Assembly: GCF_016907835.1 (NCBI RefSeq)
Contig: NZ_JAFBCT010000001.1
Location: forward strand, 1,612,001 to 1,676,000
Origin: Agromyces cerinus
Lineage (GTDB): Bacteria; Actinomycetota; Actinomycetes; Actinomycetales; Microbacteriaceae
DNA length: 64,000 bases
Reading direction: 5' to 3'
Below are positions 1-10,037 of this stretch, piece after piece; the first letter of the stretch is position 1; the number at the start of each line of letters is the position of its first letter. The translations under genes and the position numbers were made by a program. The notes under the pieces were generated by a model, which saw nothing but the letters and a program-made list of their open reading frames with translations, was not told where the DNA came from and did no database searches.

Positions 1-406
1 GGGCGGGCGACAGCAGGAACACCTTGCTCGTCACGCGCTCGATCTTTCCGTAGAGCCCCTGCGAGAGGCCGCTCGCGAAGTCGATGAGACGACGCGCGTC
101 GGCATCCGACATCTGCGAGAGGTTGATGATCACGGGGACTCCCTCACGGAAGGACTCGGCGATCACCTGCGCGTCACGGTATTGACGCGGGTGGACGGTC
201 AGGATCTCGTTCATCTCCGCCTGCGGTGTGCTCGGTTGGACATGGTTCTTGCGCAGCGGTGTGACCGATGCACCGGTCCTCGGTGCAGGCGCCGCGTTCG
301 CGACCGGGGTCACCGGTGCGGGCGCGTGGGCCTGCGTGGTCTCCTCTTCGAGCTCTTCATCGGCGAGTCCGAGATAGACCATCGTCTTCTTGAGCGGGTT
401 CGACAT
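1..406 (-). CDS. sepF: Cell division protein SepF (C-terminus cut by window edge)
   Basis: SepF binds the FtsZ tail and the membrane and takes the place of FtsA as a Z-ring anchor in Actinobacteria. The protein begins [19 protein letters not shown], the usual N-terminal amphipathic segment, and is followed by an acidic, Pro/Ala-rich linker. The conserved core has [18 protein letters not shown] and [10 protein letters not shown], then [14 protein letters not shown]. The reading frame is still open at base 1, so about 135 codons are visible. A good ribosome site (GGAGG, 5 nt before ATG) fixes the start. It is the last visible gene of the dcw operon, 33 nt after yggS. Confidence 0.95.
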   Translation of the reverse strand, partial: MSNPLKKTMVYLGLADEELEEETTQAHAPAPVTPVANAAPAPRTGASVTPLRKNHVQPSTPQAEMNEILTVHPRQYRDAQVIAESFREGVPVIINLSQMSDADARRLIDFASGLSQGLYGKIERVTSKVFLLSPA

Positions 407-439
407 CGCTGCCTCCGTCTGTGTTCCGTCTCTTCGAGG

Positions 440-1132
440 TTAACCGGCGACCGGCCGATTCCCGGTGATTGCCGTTCCGATTCTCAGGTGTGTCGCACCC
501 TCCATGATCGCGTCGCGAAAATCGTGCGACATCCCCATGGACAGATCGTGCGCGGTCGGGTCCAACTTCTGAACCCGCTCCGACATGGCGCGCACGCGGG
601 CGAATGCCGGCCGAGCCGGTTCCCCGAGCGGCGCGACCGCCATGAGTCCCCGGAGACGCAGTCCGGGGGTCTCCAGCACCTGCGTGACGAGCGCTTCGAG
701 GTCGACAGGGGCGACACCTCCGCGGCCGGCGTCCTCGGTGAGGTTCACCTGCACGAAGCAGTCGACGGATGCCTCGTCGGAACGCAGCGCGTCGACGAGC
801 GCCGGCCGGTCCACCGAGTGGATCGCCGAGGCGTAGGCGCGCACCTGCCGGGCCTTCTTGCTCTGCAGCTGCCCGACGAAGTGCCAGCGCAGGTCGAGTG
901 CAGCGAGCTCGGCGGCCTTCGCCTGCGCCTCTTGATGCCGATTCTCGCCCACGTCGCGCACGCCGAGCTCGGCGAGTTGCTCGACGAGCGACGCGGGATG
1001 GAACTTGGTGACGACGATCGTCGTGATCTCGGCAGGGTCGCGACCCGCGTCCCGCGCGGCATCCGACACCCGGCCGGTCACCTCGGCGAGGCGCCCTGCC
1101 AGCGAGTCGGCGGCCGGCCTCGCGTCGCTCAC
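440..1132 (-). CDS. yggS: YggS/PROSC family pyridoxal-phosphate homeostasis protein
   Basis: This 230-residue PLP-binding protein of the YggS family buffers pyridoxal phosphate; it is a single-domain TIM barrel without known enzyme activity. The PLP lysine lies in [14 protein letters not shown]. Other conserved blocks are [26 protein letters not shown] and [14 protein letters not shown] chose the GTG start because its GTGA overlaps the ftsZ stop by 4 nt, a typical coupled junction. Its place between ftsZ and sepF is the usual one in Gram-positive dcw clusters. An ATG-started frame runs much further upstream, but that extension lies inside ftsZ in another frame and looks non-coding. Confidence 0.93.
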   Translation of the reverse strand: MSDARPAADSLAGRLAEVTGRVSDAARDAGRDPAEITTIVVTKFHPASLVEQLAELGVRDVGENRHQEAQAKAAELAALDLRWHFVGQLQSKKARQVRAYASAIHSVDRPALVDALRSDEASVDCFVQVNLTEDAGRGGVAPVDLEALVTQVLETPGLRLRGLMAVAPLGEPARPAFARVRAMSERVQKLDPTAHDLSMGMSHDFRDAIMEGATHLRIGTAITGNRPVAG

Positions 1133-2319
1133 TTCAGGAAGTCGGGGATGTCGAGGTCGTCGTCGTCGGTGTCGAACGCGGGGTCCGAGACGATCTGGTC
1201 GGCCGTCGCCGTCTCGACCTCGCCCCAGTTCGCAGTCTCGACGAGCTCGTCGATGTCGATCTCGGCGATCACATCTGCGGCCTCGCTCGAGATGGCACCG
1301 CCGCCGACCGCCGCGCCGACGGCAGCGGGCACGAAGTTCGTGCGTCGCGCCTCGACGGGCTTGGCGTTCGGCTCGCCGCCGTCGAAGCCGGCCGCGATGA
1401 CCGTGACGCGCACCTCGTCGCCGAGCGTGTCGTCGATGACGGCACCGAAGATGATGTTCGCCTCGGGGTGCACCGCCTCCTGCACGAGCCGGGCGGCGTC
1501 GTTGATCTCGAAGATGCCGAGGTTCGACCCGCCCTGGATCGAGAGCAGCACGCCGTGGGCGCCGTCGATCGAGGCTTCGAGCAGCGGGCTCGCGACGGCG
1601 AGCTCTGCGGCCTTGATCGCACGATCGGCCCCCCGCGACGAACCGATGCCCATGAGCGCGGAGCCCGCACCCTGCATGACCGACTTCACATCGGCGAAGT
1701 CGAGGTTGATGAGACCGGGGGTCGTGATGAGGTCCGTGATGCCCTGGACACCGGCGAGCAGCACCTGGTCGGCCGTGGCGAAGGCCTCGAGCATCGAGAT
1801 GCCGCGGTCGCTGATCTCGAGCAGGCGGTCGTTCGGCACCACGATGAGGGTGTCGACCTCTTCCTTCAGGCGCGCGACGCCCTGTTCGGCCTGGGTCTGG
1901 CGTCGCTTTCCCTCGAAGCCGAACGGCTTCGTGACGACACCGATGGTGAGCGCGCCGATCGACTTGGCGATGCGCGCGACGACGGGAGCACCGCCGGTGC
2001 CGGTGCCGCCGCCCTCGCCTGCGGTGACGAAGACCATGTCGGCGCCCGCGAGCGCCTCCTCGATCTCCTCCGCGTGGTCTTCGGCGGCACGACGGCCCAC
2101 CTCGGGGTCGGCGCCGGCGCCGAGGCCGCGAGTGAGATCGCGCCCCACGTCGAGCTTCACATCGGCGTCCGACATGAGCAGCGCCTGCGCGTCGGTGTTG
2201 ATCGCGATGAACTCGACGCCGCGGAGGCCGAGCTCGATCATGCGATTGACGGCGTTGACACCGCCGCCGCCGATACCGACGACCTTGATGACGGCGAGGT
2301 AGTTCTGGTTTGTCGACAT
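1129..2319 (-). CDS. ftsZ: Cell division GTPase FtsZ
   Basis: FtsZ is the tubulin-like GTPase that forms the Z ring at midcell. The 396-residue protein has the N-terminal nucleotide fold ([16 protein letters not shown]), the tubulin signature GGGTGTG at residues 103-109, the NDRLLEISD block and the C-terminal polymerisation domain. A variable acidic linker follows. The C-terminal peptide ends DLDIPDFLK, matching the conserved tail that binds SepF and FtsW. The upstream 178-nt gap is the largest inside the operon and carries AT-rich promoter-like sequence and 7-nt repeats, so ftsZ may have its own promoter. Confidence 0.98.
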   Translation of the reverse strand: MSTNQNYLAVIKVVGIGGGGVNAVNRMIELGLRGVEFIAINTDAQALLMSDADVKLDVGRDLTRGLGAGADPEVGRRAAEDHAEEIEEALAGADMVFVTAGEGGGTGTGGAPVVARIAKSIGALTIGVVTKPFGFEGKRRQTQAEQGVARLKEEVDTLIVVPNDRLLEISDRGISMLEAFATADQVLLAGVQGITDLITTPGLINLDFADVKSVMQGAGSALMGIGSSRGADRAIKAAELAVASPLLEASIDGAHGVLLSIQGGSNLGIFEINDAARLVQEAVHPEANIIFGAVIDDTLGDEVRVTVIAAGFDGGEPNAKPVEARRTNFVPAAVGAAVGGGAISSEAADVIAEIDIDELVETANWGEVETATADQIVSDPAFDTDDDDLDIPDFLK

Positions 2320-2335
2320 GACCGGCCTTCCGTGC

Positions 2336-2353
2336 GAACTCTGAACCCTGAAC
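2336..2353 (-). repeat. Three 7-nt direct repeats upstream of ftsZ
   Basis: Read on the minus strand, GGTTCAG, GGTTCAG and AGTTCGC follow one another directly; the GTTC cores begin at exact 7-nt steps. They lie 17-34 nt upstream of the ftsZ start, between an AT-rich patch (about 2366-2390) and the ribosome site. Function unknown; they could be part of the leader or a regulator site. Confidence 0.5.
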
Positions 2354-2497
2354 CTCTAGTCGAAGGTTAAAGTTTTGCTGAGTATGCAATTCCTGTGATG
2401 ACGGTAGGCTCCCGACGGCCTCTGCCGCGAAAGGCTCGCCCGCGTGTCGCGAACCGCCGGGCGGATCGGCCGCGATCCGGCCGATTTCCGGCTGCCG

Positions 2498-3553
2498 CTA
2501 CCGCGTGACGGCGCTGGCCGGTGACGACACGTCGTACTCGCCGACCGTGTCGGGCGGCGCCGCGTCCATGAGTCTCGCGAGCACGGCCGCCTTCGCGGCG
2601 GACTCCTCCGCACTCCCCCAGACGACGGTCGCGCCGGTCGACAACTCGAGCTGCACGTCGTCGGCCGTCGCCGCGGAGGCACCGACGAGCTGCCCGCGCA
2701 CCTCGGGCGGAAGACTCCTGATGACCGCGGCAGCGGCTCGGAAGCCCTCGCCCGCCACGCCGCCCTCCGCGACGATCAGCGGTTGCCCGTCGGGTCGCTC
2801 CGTCGGGCGCTCGATGACGACGCCTGCGGCGTCGACGAGCTCGAGCCCCTTCCCGGTGTCGACGACGCCGACGGGCACCCGCTCGACGATGCGCACGACG
2901 AGGGTGCCGGGCGGGATCGTCTCGGTCGAATAGGTCTCGATGAGCGGGAAGTCCGAGAGCGCGGCGAGCACGTCGGCGCTCGCGATGAGCGGCAGCGGAG
3001 TGCCGAGCTGATCGTCGAATGCCGCCTGCACGTCGGCGACCGGGATGCGTGCGGCGCCCTCGACCCGGACCTCGCGCAATGCCATGAGCGGCGAGTAGGC
3101 GCCGACCGCGACAACGACCACGAGCGCCGCGATCGCACCGAGCACGACCGACCACACGATCCGGCGACGACGGGATCGCTTCGTGAATCGCCGCACCTCC
3201 TGGCGTTCGTACTTTCGGCGTTCCCGGCCCGCTGCGGCGAGCTCGCGCTTGGCCGTCCGCTCGCTCTTCGAGGTCGCGGGGGCGGCCGGTGCATCGTCTC
3301 GCTCCGAACCCGGCGGCCGCGACGGTGGGAGACTCTCCGCCGATGCCGGAGTCCTGCCCGGCACGAGCGGAGTCACCGGCGTCGTGACCACGATCGCGAT
3401 CGGCTCCGTCGAGGTGCGGTCCGCATCGGGCGCCGGCCGCTCGGTGCGCGGGGCACGCGCGACCGGCGTCGAGGTGCGCTCGGCGTCCGGCACCGGCAGA
3501 GGTGCGCGCGGCGCACGTGCGGGCGGTCCGTCGAACCCCTGAGGCCGTTTCAC
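2498..3553 (-). CDS. ftsQ: Divisome protein FtsQ
   Basis: FtsQ is a bitopic membrane protein of the divisome that links FtsL/FtsB-type proteins to FtsW and FtsI. The protein has 351 residues. Residues 1-131 form a long cytosolic tail rich in Pro, Arg and Ala, with PDAERTST repeated as PDADRTST. One transmembrane helix spans about 132-153. An extracellular POTRA domain follows (LREVRVEGAARIPVADVQAA). A conserved block with ETYSTETIPPGTLVVRIVER comes after it. The GTG start has GGAG 6 nt upstream and lies 13 nt after the murC stop. Confidence 0.92.
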   Translation of the reverse strand: MKRPQGFDGPPARAPRAPLPVPDAERTSTPVARAPRTERPAPDADRTSTEPIAIVVTTPVTPLVPGRTPASAESLPPSRPPGSERDDAPAAPATSKSERTAKRELAAAGRERRKYERQEVRRFTKRSRRRRIVWSVVLGAIAALVVVVAVGAYSPLMALREVRVEGAARIPVADVQAAFDDQLGTPLPLIASADVLAALSDFPLIETYSTETIPPGTLVVRIVERVPVGVVDTGKGLELVDAAGVVIERPTERPDGQPLIVAEGGVAGEGFRAAAAVIRSLPPEVRGQLVGASAATADDVQLELSTGATVVWGSAEESAAKAAVLARLMDAAPPDTVGEYDVSSPASAVTR

Positions 3554-3566
3554 GCGGGCTCCGGCG

Positions 3567-4970
3567 TCATCCGCGCTCGCGCTCGAGCGAGCCGAGCAGC
3601 TGGGGCACGATGCGGTAGACGTCGCCGCAGCCGAGCGTGATCACGAAGTCGCCGTCGCGGGCGATGCTCGCGGTGTAGTCGGCGGCCTGCTGCCAGTCGG
3701 GCACGAAGGCGACGTGCGCCGGGTCGGCGAACCGCTCGCTCACGAGGGCGCCCGTGACACCGGGCACGGGGTCCTCGCGTGCGCCGTAGACGTCGAGCAC
3801 GACGGTCTCGTCGGCGTACTGCTCGAGCACCTCGGCGAACTCCTTGGCGAAGGTCTGAGTACGGCTGTAGGTGTGCGGCTGGTGCACCGCGATGATGCGA
3901 CCCTCGCCGACCACCGTGCGGGCGGCGGACAGCGCGGCTGCGACCTCGGTGGGGTGATGCGCGTAGTCGTCGTAGACGCTGACGCCGCCCACCGTGCCGT
4001 GCAGTTCGAAGCGTCGGCCGGTTCCCGCGAACCGGGCGATGCCTGCGAGGGATGCCTCGGGGTCGAAGCCGAGGCCGACGAGCACCGCGAAGGCGCCCGC
4101 CGCGTTGATCGCGTTGTGCAGTCCAGGGATGCGCAGCGTGGCGCGGTAGGTCGCGCCGGCGTAGTCGACGGCGAAGGAGACGGGCCCGTCGGTCTCGACC
4201 GAGTGCACGCGCACCGTGGCATCCGCAGCCTGGCCGAACGTGACCACGTGCTCGTGCGAGAGCTTCTCGGTGACCCGCTTGGCGCCGGCGTCGTCGGACG
4301 AGACGACGACGAGCTCGCGCGCCCCGTCGGCGAACGTCACGAACGCCTGCTCGAAGGCCTCGCGCGAGCCGTAGTGGTCGAGGTGGTCGGGGTCGACGTT
4401 CGTGATGAGCGCGACCGAGGTGTCGTAGAGCAGGAAGGAGCCGTCGGACTCGTCGGCCTCGACGACGAACAGTTCGCCGTCGCCCGCGGCCGACGAGACG
4501 CCGAGCCCCTCGATGACGCCGCCGTTGACGAAGTTCGGATCCTCGCCGAGCGCGAGGAGGCCGGTGACGATCATGCCGGTGGACGTGGTCTTGCCGTGGG
4601 CGCCCGCGACCGAGACGAGACGGCGGCCGGAGATGAGCGCGGCGAGGGCGAGCGACCGGTGCAGCACCGGGAGGCCCCGCTCGAGCGCGAGGCGGTACTC
4701 GGGGTTGTCCTCCCAGAGTGCGCCGGTCACGACCACGGTGTCGATGTCGTCGGCGAGGTTCGCGGCGTCGTGCCCGATCGCGATCTCGGCGCCGAGTTCA
4801 CGGAGCGCCGCGATGTTCGCGGAGTCGCGCACGTCGGACCCGGTGACCCGGTGCCCGTCGCCGAGCATGAGCCGGGCGATGCCGCTCATGCCGGAACCGC
4901 CGATGCCGACGAAGTGCACGGCGCCGAGTTCGGCGGGGATCTGGGCGGAGAGGTCGGGCTTGATCGTCAC
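3567..4970 (-). CDS. murC: UDP-N-acetylmuramate--L-alanine ligase MurC
   Basis: MurC adds L-alanine to UDP-MurNAc, the first amino acid of the peptidoglycan stem peptide, in the cytoplasm. The 467-residue length is normal. The N-terminal Rossmann motif is [17 protein letters not shown]. The central domain carries the ATP loop AGAHGKTTS (GKT at 126-128) and [13 protein letters not shown]. The C-terminal ligase domain has [10 protein letters not shown]. The start is GTG, with AGGAAG rather far upstream. It follows murG by 103 nt, one of the looser junctions in the operon. Confidence 0.97.
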   Translation of the reverse strand: MTIKPDLSAQIPAELGAVHFVGIGGSGMSGIARLMLGDGHRVTGSDVRDSANIAALRELGAEIAIGHDAANLADDIDTVVVTGALWEDNPEYRLALERGLPVLHRSLALAALISGRRLVSVAGAHGKTTSTGMIVTGLLALGEDPNFVNGGVIEGLGVSSAAGDGELFVVEADESDGSFLLYDTSVALITNVDPDHLDHYGSREAFEQAFVTFADGARELVVVSSDDAGAKRVTEKLSHEHVVTFGQAADATVRVHSVETDGPVSFAVDYAGATYRATLRIPGLHNAINAAGAFAVLVGLGFDPEASLAGIARFAGTGRRFELHGTVGGVSVYDDYAHHPTEVAAALSAARTVVGEGRIIAVHQPHTYSRTQTFAKEFAEVLEQYADETVVLDVYGAREDPVPGVTGALVSERFADPAHVAFVPDWQQAADYTASIARDGDFVITLGCGDVYRIVPQLLGSLERERG

Positions 4971-5041
4971 GGTGCTGCGGTTCTTCCTGGCTGAGGTCGA
5001 TTGCGGACGGGGTGCGAGACGCCGGAGGCGCCGGTTCGGGC

Positions 5042-5065
5042 GAGCGGATGTCGCGGCATCCGCTC
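5042..5065 (-). other. Stem-loop between murG and murC
   Basis: GAGCGGATG and CATCCGCTC form a perfect 9-bp inverted repeat around a 6-nt loop, in the murG-murC gap. No U-run follows on the minus strand, so it is not a clear terminator. It could be a partial attenuator or an mRNA processing or stability element. Confidence 0.4.
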
Positions 5066-5073
5066 ACTCAACG

Positions 5074-6174
5074 TTACGCGCCCGACGGGGCGGCGCCGGC
5101 TGGCTCGCCGAGCGCCTCGTCGACGAGGGCGACCATGCGGTCGGTGCCGTCGCGGAACCCGACGGATGCGGCGGCCTCCGCCATGACCCGGAGACGGCCG
5201 GCGTCGGAGAGCATCGGCAGCAGGGTCGCGTCGACCCACTCGGGCACGAAGTCGGCGTCGTCGACGAGCACGGCTCCCCCGGCCGAGACCACGCCGGCGG
5301 CGTTGAACCGCTGCTCGCCGTTGCCGACCGGGTACGGCACGAAGACGGCGGGGATGCCGAGCGCCGAGAGTTCGCACACCGTGGCGGCCCCGGCGCGCGA
5401 GACCGCGGCGTCGGCGACGGCGAGGGCGAGGTCCATGCGGTCGGCGTACTCGACCATGCGGTAGTCGGCCACGTCGGGGTCGACGACCTCGGACTTCGCA
5501 CCGGTGACGTGCAGCACCTGCCATCCGGCAGCCGTGATCGCGTCGGCCGAGTCGACCATCGTGCGGTTGATGCGCCTGGCGCCGAGCGAACCGCCGGTGG
5601 CGAGGAGCACCGGTCGCGACGGGTCGAGGTCGAAGTGGGCAGCGGCCTCGCCTCGGAGGGTGGCCGGATCGAGGGTCTCGATCTCGCGGCGCAGCGGCAT
5701 GCCGACGAGTCGGGCGCCGGGCAGCGGCGTGCCGTCGAAGGCGACGCCGACCGTCGCGGCGAAGCGCGCGCCGAGTCGGTTCGCGAGACCGGGGCGTGCG
5801 TTCGCCTCGTGGATCGCGACGGGGATGCCGGCGCGACGCGCGGCGAGGTACGCCGGGGTCGAGACGTAGCCGCCGAAGCCCACGACGACGTCGACGCCTC
5901 GCTCGTCGATGATGCGGCGTACTGCGGCGATCGACTCGCGGAATCGCGCCGGGAAGGCCACGGCTGCACGGTTGGGCCGGCGCGGGAACGGCACCTTCGC
6001 GATCGTCAGGAGCTCGTAGCCGCGGGCGGGCACGAGTCGGGCCTCGAGGCCTTCGGCCGTGCCGAGCACGAGCACGGATGCCTCGGGGTCGCGTTCGCGC
6101 AGCCGGTCGGCGACCGCGAGCAAGGGGTTGACGTGGCCGGCGGTGCCGCCACCGGCGAGGAGGTAGGTGGTCAT
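5074..6174 (-). CDS. murG: UDP-GlcNAc transferase MurG (makes lipid II)
   Basis: MurG is the peripheral membrane glycosyltransferase that adds GlcNAc to lipid I to form lipid II. The 366-residue protein is a GT28 family member. It begins TYLLAGGGTAGHVNPLLAVA, the acceptor-side glycine-rich loop, and has GFGGYVSTPAYLAA, HEANARPGLANRLGA, TGGSLGARRIN and the donor-binding region with SRAGAATVCELSALG. The ATG start overlaps the ftsW stop by 4 nt (ATGA), which implies translational coupling. Confidence 0.97.
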   Translation of the reverse strand: MTTYLLAGGGTAGHVNPLLAVADRLRERDPEASVLVLGTAEGLEARLVPARGYELLTIAKVPFPRRPNRAAVAFPARFRESIAAVRRIIDERGVDVVVGFGGYVSTPAYLAARRAGIPVAIHEANARPGLANRLGARFAATVGVAFDGTPLPGARLVGMPLRREIETLDPATLRGEAAAHFDLDPSRPVLLATGGSLGARRINRTMVDSADAITAAGWQVLHVTGAKSEVVDPDVADYRMVEYADRMDLALAVADAAVSRAGAATVCELSALGIPAVFVPYPVGNGEQRFNAAGVVSAGGAVLVDDADFVPEWVDATLLPMLSDAGRLRVMAEAAASVGFRDGTDRMVALVDEALGEPAGAAPSGA

Positions 6175-7439
6175 CGTGCCGCCCGCGATGCTGCGGGGCG
6201 ACCGCTCTTGCGTGCCGCCGCACGTGCCGCGGCGCGCGCCGGGGCTTCGGGATCGCGCGCGACCGACAAGACGATGCCGATCGCGAAGAGCGTTGTGAGC
6301 AGAGCCGTGCCACCCGCGGAGACGAGCGGCAACGGCACACCGAGGATGGGGAAGACGCCGAGCACGACACCGATATTGACACACGCCTGACCGATGATCC
6401 ACACGAGCACCGCAGCCGTGGCCGTGCGAGCGAACGGCGTGCGCGCCCCGCGCAGCACGCGCCCGAGCGCCACCGCGAGCACGACGAACATGGCGATGAC
6501 CACGATCGCGCCGATCAGGCCGAGCTCTTCGCCGATGATCGCGAAGATGAAGTCGTTGTCGGCGGCGGGCAGCCACGACCACTTCGCGGCCGAGTTGCCG
6601 AGCCCGACGCCGAAGACGCCGCCGTTCGCGAGGGCGAACGATCCGTGCTGGATCTGCCAGCAGTCGCTGACGGAGTCGCCGCTGCCACCGCTCACGCAGT
6701 CGGCGTCGAGGAAGGAGGTGATCCGGCGCATGCGACTCTGGCTCGAGACCGCGACGATCGCGAACAGAATGATGGCCGCGAAGATCGGCGGCAGCAGCAG
6801 CCGCAGCCGCACCCCGATGAGGAACAGCGCGCCGAGCAGCATGGCGCCCATGATCATGACGGTGCCGAGGTCGCCGCCGAGGAGCACGAGGCCGATCGCG
6901 CCGCCGCCGACGAGCACGATCGGCAGCACCCCGTGCACGAAGTCGCCGAGTTGCGCCTCTTTCTTCGTGACGATGAGGCCGAGCCACATCACGAGGGCCA
7001 CTTTGATGAACTCCGACGGTTGGAACTGCACCGAGCCGATCTCGAGCCAGTTCGTGTTGCCGCCCTTCTCGACGCCGAGGGGTGTCGCGACGACGAGGAG
7101 CTGCGGAATGCAGGAGAGGATCAGGGCGGGCCAGGCGAGCCGCATCCAGAACGTCTCTGGCATGCGACTCGCGATGAGCATGAGCGGGATGCCGAAGACG
7201 GCGAAGAGTCCCTGACGCAGCGCCTGCGCATAGAAGCTCTCGTCTTCGAGGTGCGACTGCACGACGGAGGCGGAGAGCACCATCACGAGGCCGAAGACGA
7301 CCAGGAAGAGCGTCGTGCCGAGCAGCAGGAAGTAGTCGGCCGACTCGACGCGGAAGACGCGCCCGAGACGGATCCTGGAGGCCGAGACGCCGGTGCGCTC
7401 AGGCTCCGGGGAGCGGTTCGCGCGGGGCGGAGTCGCCAT
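6171..7439 (-). CDS. ftsW: Peptidoglycan glycosyltransferase FtsW (SEDS)
   Basis: FtsW is the polytopic SEDS glycosyltransferase that polymerises lipid II at the septum together with FtsI. The 422-residue protein has about ten transmembrane segments, starting with YFLLLGTTLFLVVFGLVMVL, and the conserved loop NTNWLEIGSVQFQPSEF. The C-terminal part contains GLGNSAAKWSWLPAADNDF and the SEDS segment around PILGVPLPLVSAGGT. I start at the ATG at 7439 because GGAGGTGAG lies 8 nt upstream; a longer frame reaches 7496 but lacks this support. The start overlaps the murD 3' end by 41 nt. Confidence 0.95.
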   Translation of the reverse strand: MATPPRANRSPEPERTGVSASRIRLGRVFRVESADYFLLLGTTLFLVVFGLVMVLSASVVQSHLEDESFYAQALRQGLFAVFGIPLMLIASRMPETFWMRLAWPALILSCIPQLLVVATPLGVEKGGNTNWLEIGSVQFQPSEFIKVALVMWLGLIVTKKEAQLGDFVHGVLPIVLVGGGAIGLVLLGGDLGTVMIMGAMLLGALFLIGVRLRLLLPPIFAAIILFAIVAVSSQSRMRRITSFLDADCVSGGSGDSVSDCWQIQHGSFALANGGVFGVGLGNSAAKWSWLPAADNDFIFAIIGEELGLIGAIVVIAMFVVLAVALGRVLRGARTPFARTATAAVLVWIIGQACVNIGVVLGVFPILGVPLPLVSAGGTALLTTLFAIGIVLSVARDPEAPARAAARAAARKSGRPAASRAAR

Positions 7440-8940
7440 CCGCCTCACCTCCCAGCATCGATCCGACCGCGTCGTGGAACCGCCGTCCGCGATCACCGTA
7501 GTCGGCGAACTGGTCCATCGACGCCGCAGCGGGCGCGAGGAGCACGGTGTCGCCCTCTTCAGCGACCGCCGCGGCCAGCGCGACCGCGTCGGGCATCACC
7601 GTCTCAGTGTCATCCGTGACCACTTCGAAGAGCGGCAGCTCGGGCGCGTGTCGGCGGAACGCGGCGACGAGCGCGGCGCGGTCGGCGCCGATCACGATCG
7701 CGGCGCGGAGGCGTGCGACGTGGGCTGCCACGAGTGCATCGGCGTCGACGCCCTTGAGGAGGCCTCCGACGATCCAGACGACCTTGCCGAACGCCCGCAG
7801 CGACGCCTCGGCCGCGTGCGGATTCGTCGCCTTGGAGTCGTCGACCCAGCGGATGCCGCCGGAGACCGCCACCGTCTCGATGCGGTGGGCGTCGAGCCGG
7901 AACGAGCCGAGCGCGTCATGGATCACGCCGACCGGCACGCCGAACGAGCGGGCGAGGGCCGACGCCGCGAGGATGTTGGCCACCACGTGCGGGGCGGTGA
8001 GCCCTCGAGGTTCCAATTCATCGAGCGTGATGATCTCGAGCGCCGCGGAGTGCCGTTCGTCGAGGAACGCGCGGTCGCAGAGGATTCCCTCGACGACGCC
8101 GAAGTCGCTCGGCCCCGGCACGTCGAGCCCGAAGCCGATGGCGCGCGCGCCCTCCTCGACCTCGGCGTCTTCGACCATGCGGCGCGTGGCCTCGTCGGCC
8201 CGGTTGAACACGCACGCGACCTTCGTGTTCTCGTAGACCGTCGCCTTCGCGGCCCGATAGGCCTCGAACGAACCGTGCCAGTCGAGGTGGTCGTCGGCGA
8301 TGTTCAGCACGGTGCTCGCCCACGGGTGCAGCGCGCCCGGTCCCGACGTCGGCAGGTGGTGCAGCTGGTAACTCGAGAGCTCGACGACGAGCACGTCGAA
8401 CCCGCCCGGGTCGCGCACGGCGTCGAGCACCGGCACGCCGATGTTGCCGCACGGCGCCGCGCGCAGGCCGTTCGCCGCGAGGAATGTCGCCGCCATCTGC
8501 ACGGTCGTCGTCTTGCCGTTCGTGCCGGTGACCAGGATCCACTCGGCCGTATTGACCTTGTCGCGCACCCGCCAGGCCAGTTCGATGTCGCCCCACACCG
8601 CGATCGACGACTCGGCCGCCCACGAGAGCAGCGGGTGATCGGGGTGGAACCCCGGCGAGGCGACGATGAGCTCGGGTGCGAACTCGACGACCTCGGCGGG
8701 CACGGCATCGAGCGGATGCCGCAGCAGACCGGCCCCGATGACCTCGAGGATGCGTGCACGATCGTCGTCGACCTCGGGCGCGACGACGAGCACCGACGCG
8801 CCGAGCTCGGTCAGCGTGTCGGCGACGGCGAACCCCGTGACGCCGAGACCCATGACGACGACCCGGAGACCGCGCCAATCGGCGTTCCAGCTGGTCAGCG
8901 CATCGAGACGATCGGAGACGGGCGAAGCGGCATCCGTCAT
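7399..8940 (-). CDS. murD: UDP-MurNAc-L-Ala--D-Glu ligase MurD
   Basis: MurD adds D-glutamate to UDP-MurNAc-L-Ala. The 513-residue protein has the N-terminal fold VVVMGLGVTGFAVADTL and the ATP loop LVTGTNGKTTTVQM. Also visible are NIADDHLDWHGSFEAYRAAK and the C-terminal VDDSKATNPHAAEASL. The ATG start overlaps the mraY stop by one base (TGATG). At about 510 residues it is slightly longer than the E. coli enzyme, as is usual in this group. Confidence 0.97.
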   Translation of the reverse strand: MTDAASPVSDRLDALTSWNADWRGLRVVVMGLGVTGFAVADTLTELGASVLVVAPEVDDDRARILEVIGAGLLRHPLDAVPAEVVEFAPELIVASPGFHPDHPLLSWAAESSIAVWGDIELAWRVRDKVNTAEWILVTGTNGKTTTVQMAATFLAANGLRAAPCGNIGVPVLDAVRDPGGFDVLVVELSSYQLHHLPTSGPGALHPWASTVLNIADDHLDWHGSFEAYRAAKATVYENTKVACVFNRADEATRRMVEDAEVEEGARAIGFGLDVPGPSDFGVVEGILCDRAFLDERHSAALEIITLDELEPRGLTAPHVVANILAASALARSFGVPVGVIHDALGSFRLDAHRIETVAVSGGIRWVDDSKATNPHAAEASLRAFGKVVWIVGGLLKGVDADALVAAHVARLRAAIVIGADRAALVAAFRRHAPELPLFEVVTDDTETVMPDAVALAAAVAEEGDTVLLAPAAASMDQFADYGDRGRRFHDAVGSMLGGEADGDSAPREPLPGA

Positions 8941-10037
8941 CAGCTCTGCAGCCACTCGAAGTAGAAGGCGCCGACGCCTGCCGCCACGAGCAGGCCGCCG
9001 ATGATCCAGAAGCGCACGACGATCGTGACCTCCGCCCATCCCTTCAACTCGAAGTGATGGTGGATCGGACTCATCAGGAAGATGCGCTTGCCGTGCGAGA
9101 GCTTGAAGTACGCCCGCTGCACGATGACCGAACCGGTCTCGATCACGAAGAGGCCGCCGATGAGCAGCAGGAGGAGCTCGGTGCGGCTGACGATCGCGAG
9201 TGCCGCGAGTGCGCCGCCGAGCGCCAGCGAACCGGTGTCGCCCATGTAGATCTTCGCGGGGTTCGTGTTCCACCACAGGAAGCCGATGAGACCGCCGACG
9301 ATCGCGGTCGCCACGATCGCGATGTCGAGCGGGTCGCGCACGTCGTAGCAGCGGTACTCGTCGGACGGGTTCAGGCCGGCGGACGCGCACGACTGGTTGA
9401 ACTGCCAGAAGCCGATGATGACGAACGAGCCGATCGCGAGGATCGAGGCGCCGCCGGCGAGTCCGTCGAGGCCGTCGGTGACGTTGACCGCGTTGGAGGT
9501 GCCGACCGCGAGCAGGCAGATCCAGATGACGTAGAGGATCACGCCGACGACCGCGCCGAACACCATGAAGTCGAGCGGCAGGTCCCTGATGAACGAGATC
9601 TTGGTATCGGCGGGAGTGATCGCGCGATCGTTCGGGAACTGGAGCGCGAGCAGGGCGAACGCCCCGGCGATGATCACCTGGCCGACGACCTTCGCCCAGC
9701 CGCCGAGACCGAGGCTCTGCTTCTTGCGGGTCTTCAGGAAGTCGTCGATGAAGCCGACCACGCCGAGTCCGACCATCATGAACAGCACGAGCAGGCCCGT
9801 CGCCGTCGGCTTCTCGTCGCTGACGAGCAGCGTCGCGACGAAGTACCCGAAGAGGGTGCCCAGGATGAAGATGATGCCGCCCATGGTGGGCGTGCCGCGC
9901 TTGACGTGATGGCTCTGCGGCCCGTCGTCGCGGATGAACTGCCCCCACCCGAGCCGTGTGAACAGCCGGATGAACAGCGGGGTCAGAAACAGCGTGAAGG
10001 CGAGCGACAACGCCCCAGCGGTCAGCAGTGCTCTCAC
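8940..10037 (-). CDS. mraY: Phospho-MurNAc-pentapeptide transferase MraY
   Basis: MraY transfers phospho-MurNAc-pentapeptide to undecaprenyl phosphate, forming lipid I in the membrane. The 365-residue, ten-helix protein begins [14 protein letters not shown]. It shows the family motifs GFIDDFLK (Asp98/Asp99), [12 protein letters not shown] (Asp188) and a C-terminal HHHFELKGW loop. I chose the GTG at 10037 because it matches the family N-terminus and has GGGAGAG 8 nt upstream; longer in-frame starts add an Arg-rich tail. The ribosome site is inside a duplicated copy of the murF 3' end. Confidence 0.96.
   Translation of the reverse strand: MRALLTAGALSLAFTLFLTPLFIRLFTRLGWGQFIRDDGPQSHHVKRGTPTMGGIIFILGTLFGYFVATLLVSDEKPTATGLLVLFMMVGLGVVGFIDDFLKTRKKQSLGLGGWAKVVGQVIIAGAFALLALQFPNDRAITPADTKISFIRDLPLDFMVFGAVVGVILYVIWICLLAVGTSNAVNVTDGLDGLAGGASILAIGSFVIIGFWQFNQSCASAGLNPSDEYRCYDVRDPLDIAIVATAIVGGLIGFLWWNTNPAKIYMGDTGSLALGGALAALAIVSRTELLLLLIGGLFVIETGSVIVQRAYFKLSHGKRIFLMSPIHHHFELKGWAEVTIVVRFWIIGGLLVAAGVGAFYFEWLQS

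Noticed and set aside
440..2389. Single 649-codon frame covering yggS and ftsZ
   Set aside because: Only the yggS part (to 1132) is protein-like; the rest is ftsZ read in another frame.
3714..6390. Two overlapping plus-strand frames opposite murC and murG
   Set aside because: Composition is typical of shadow frames, while murC, murG and ftsW on the other strand are clear.
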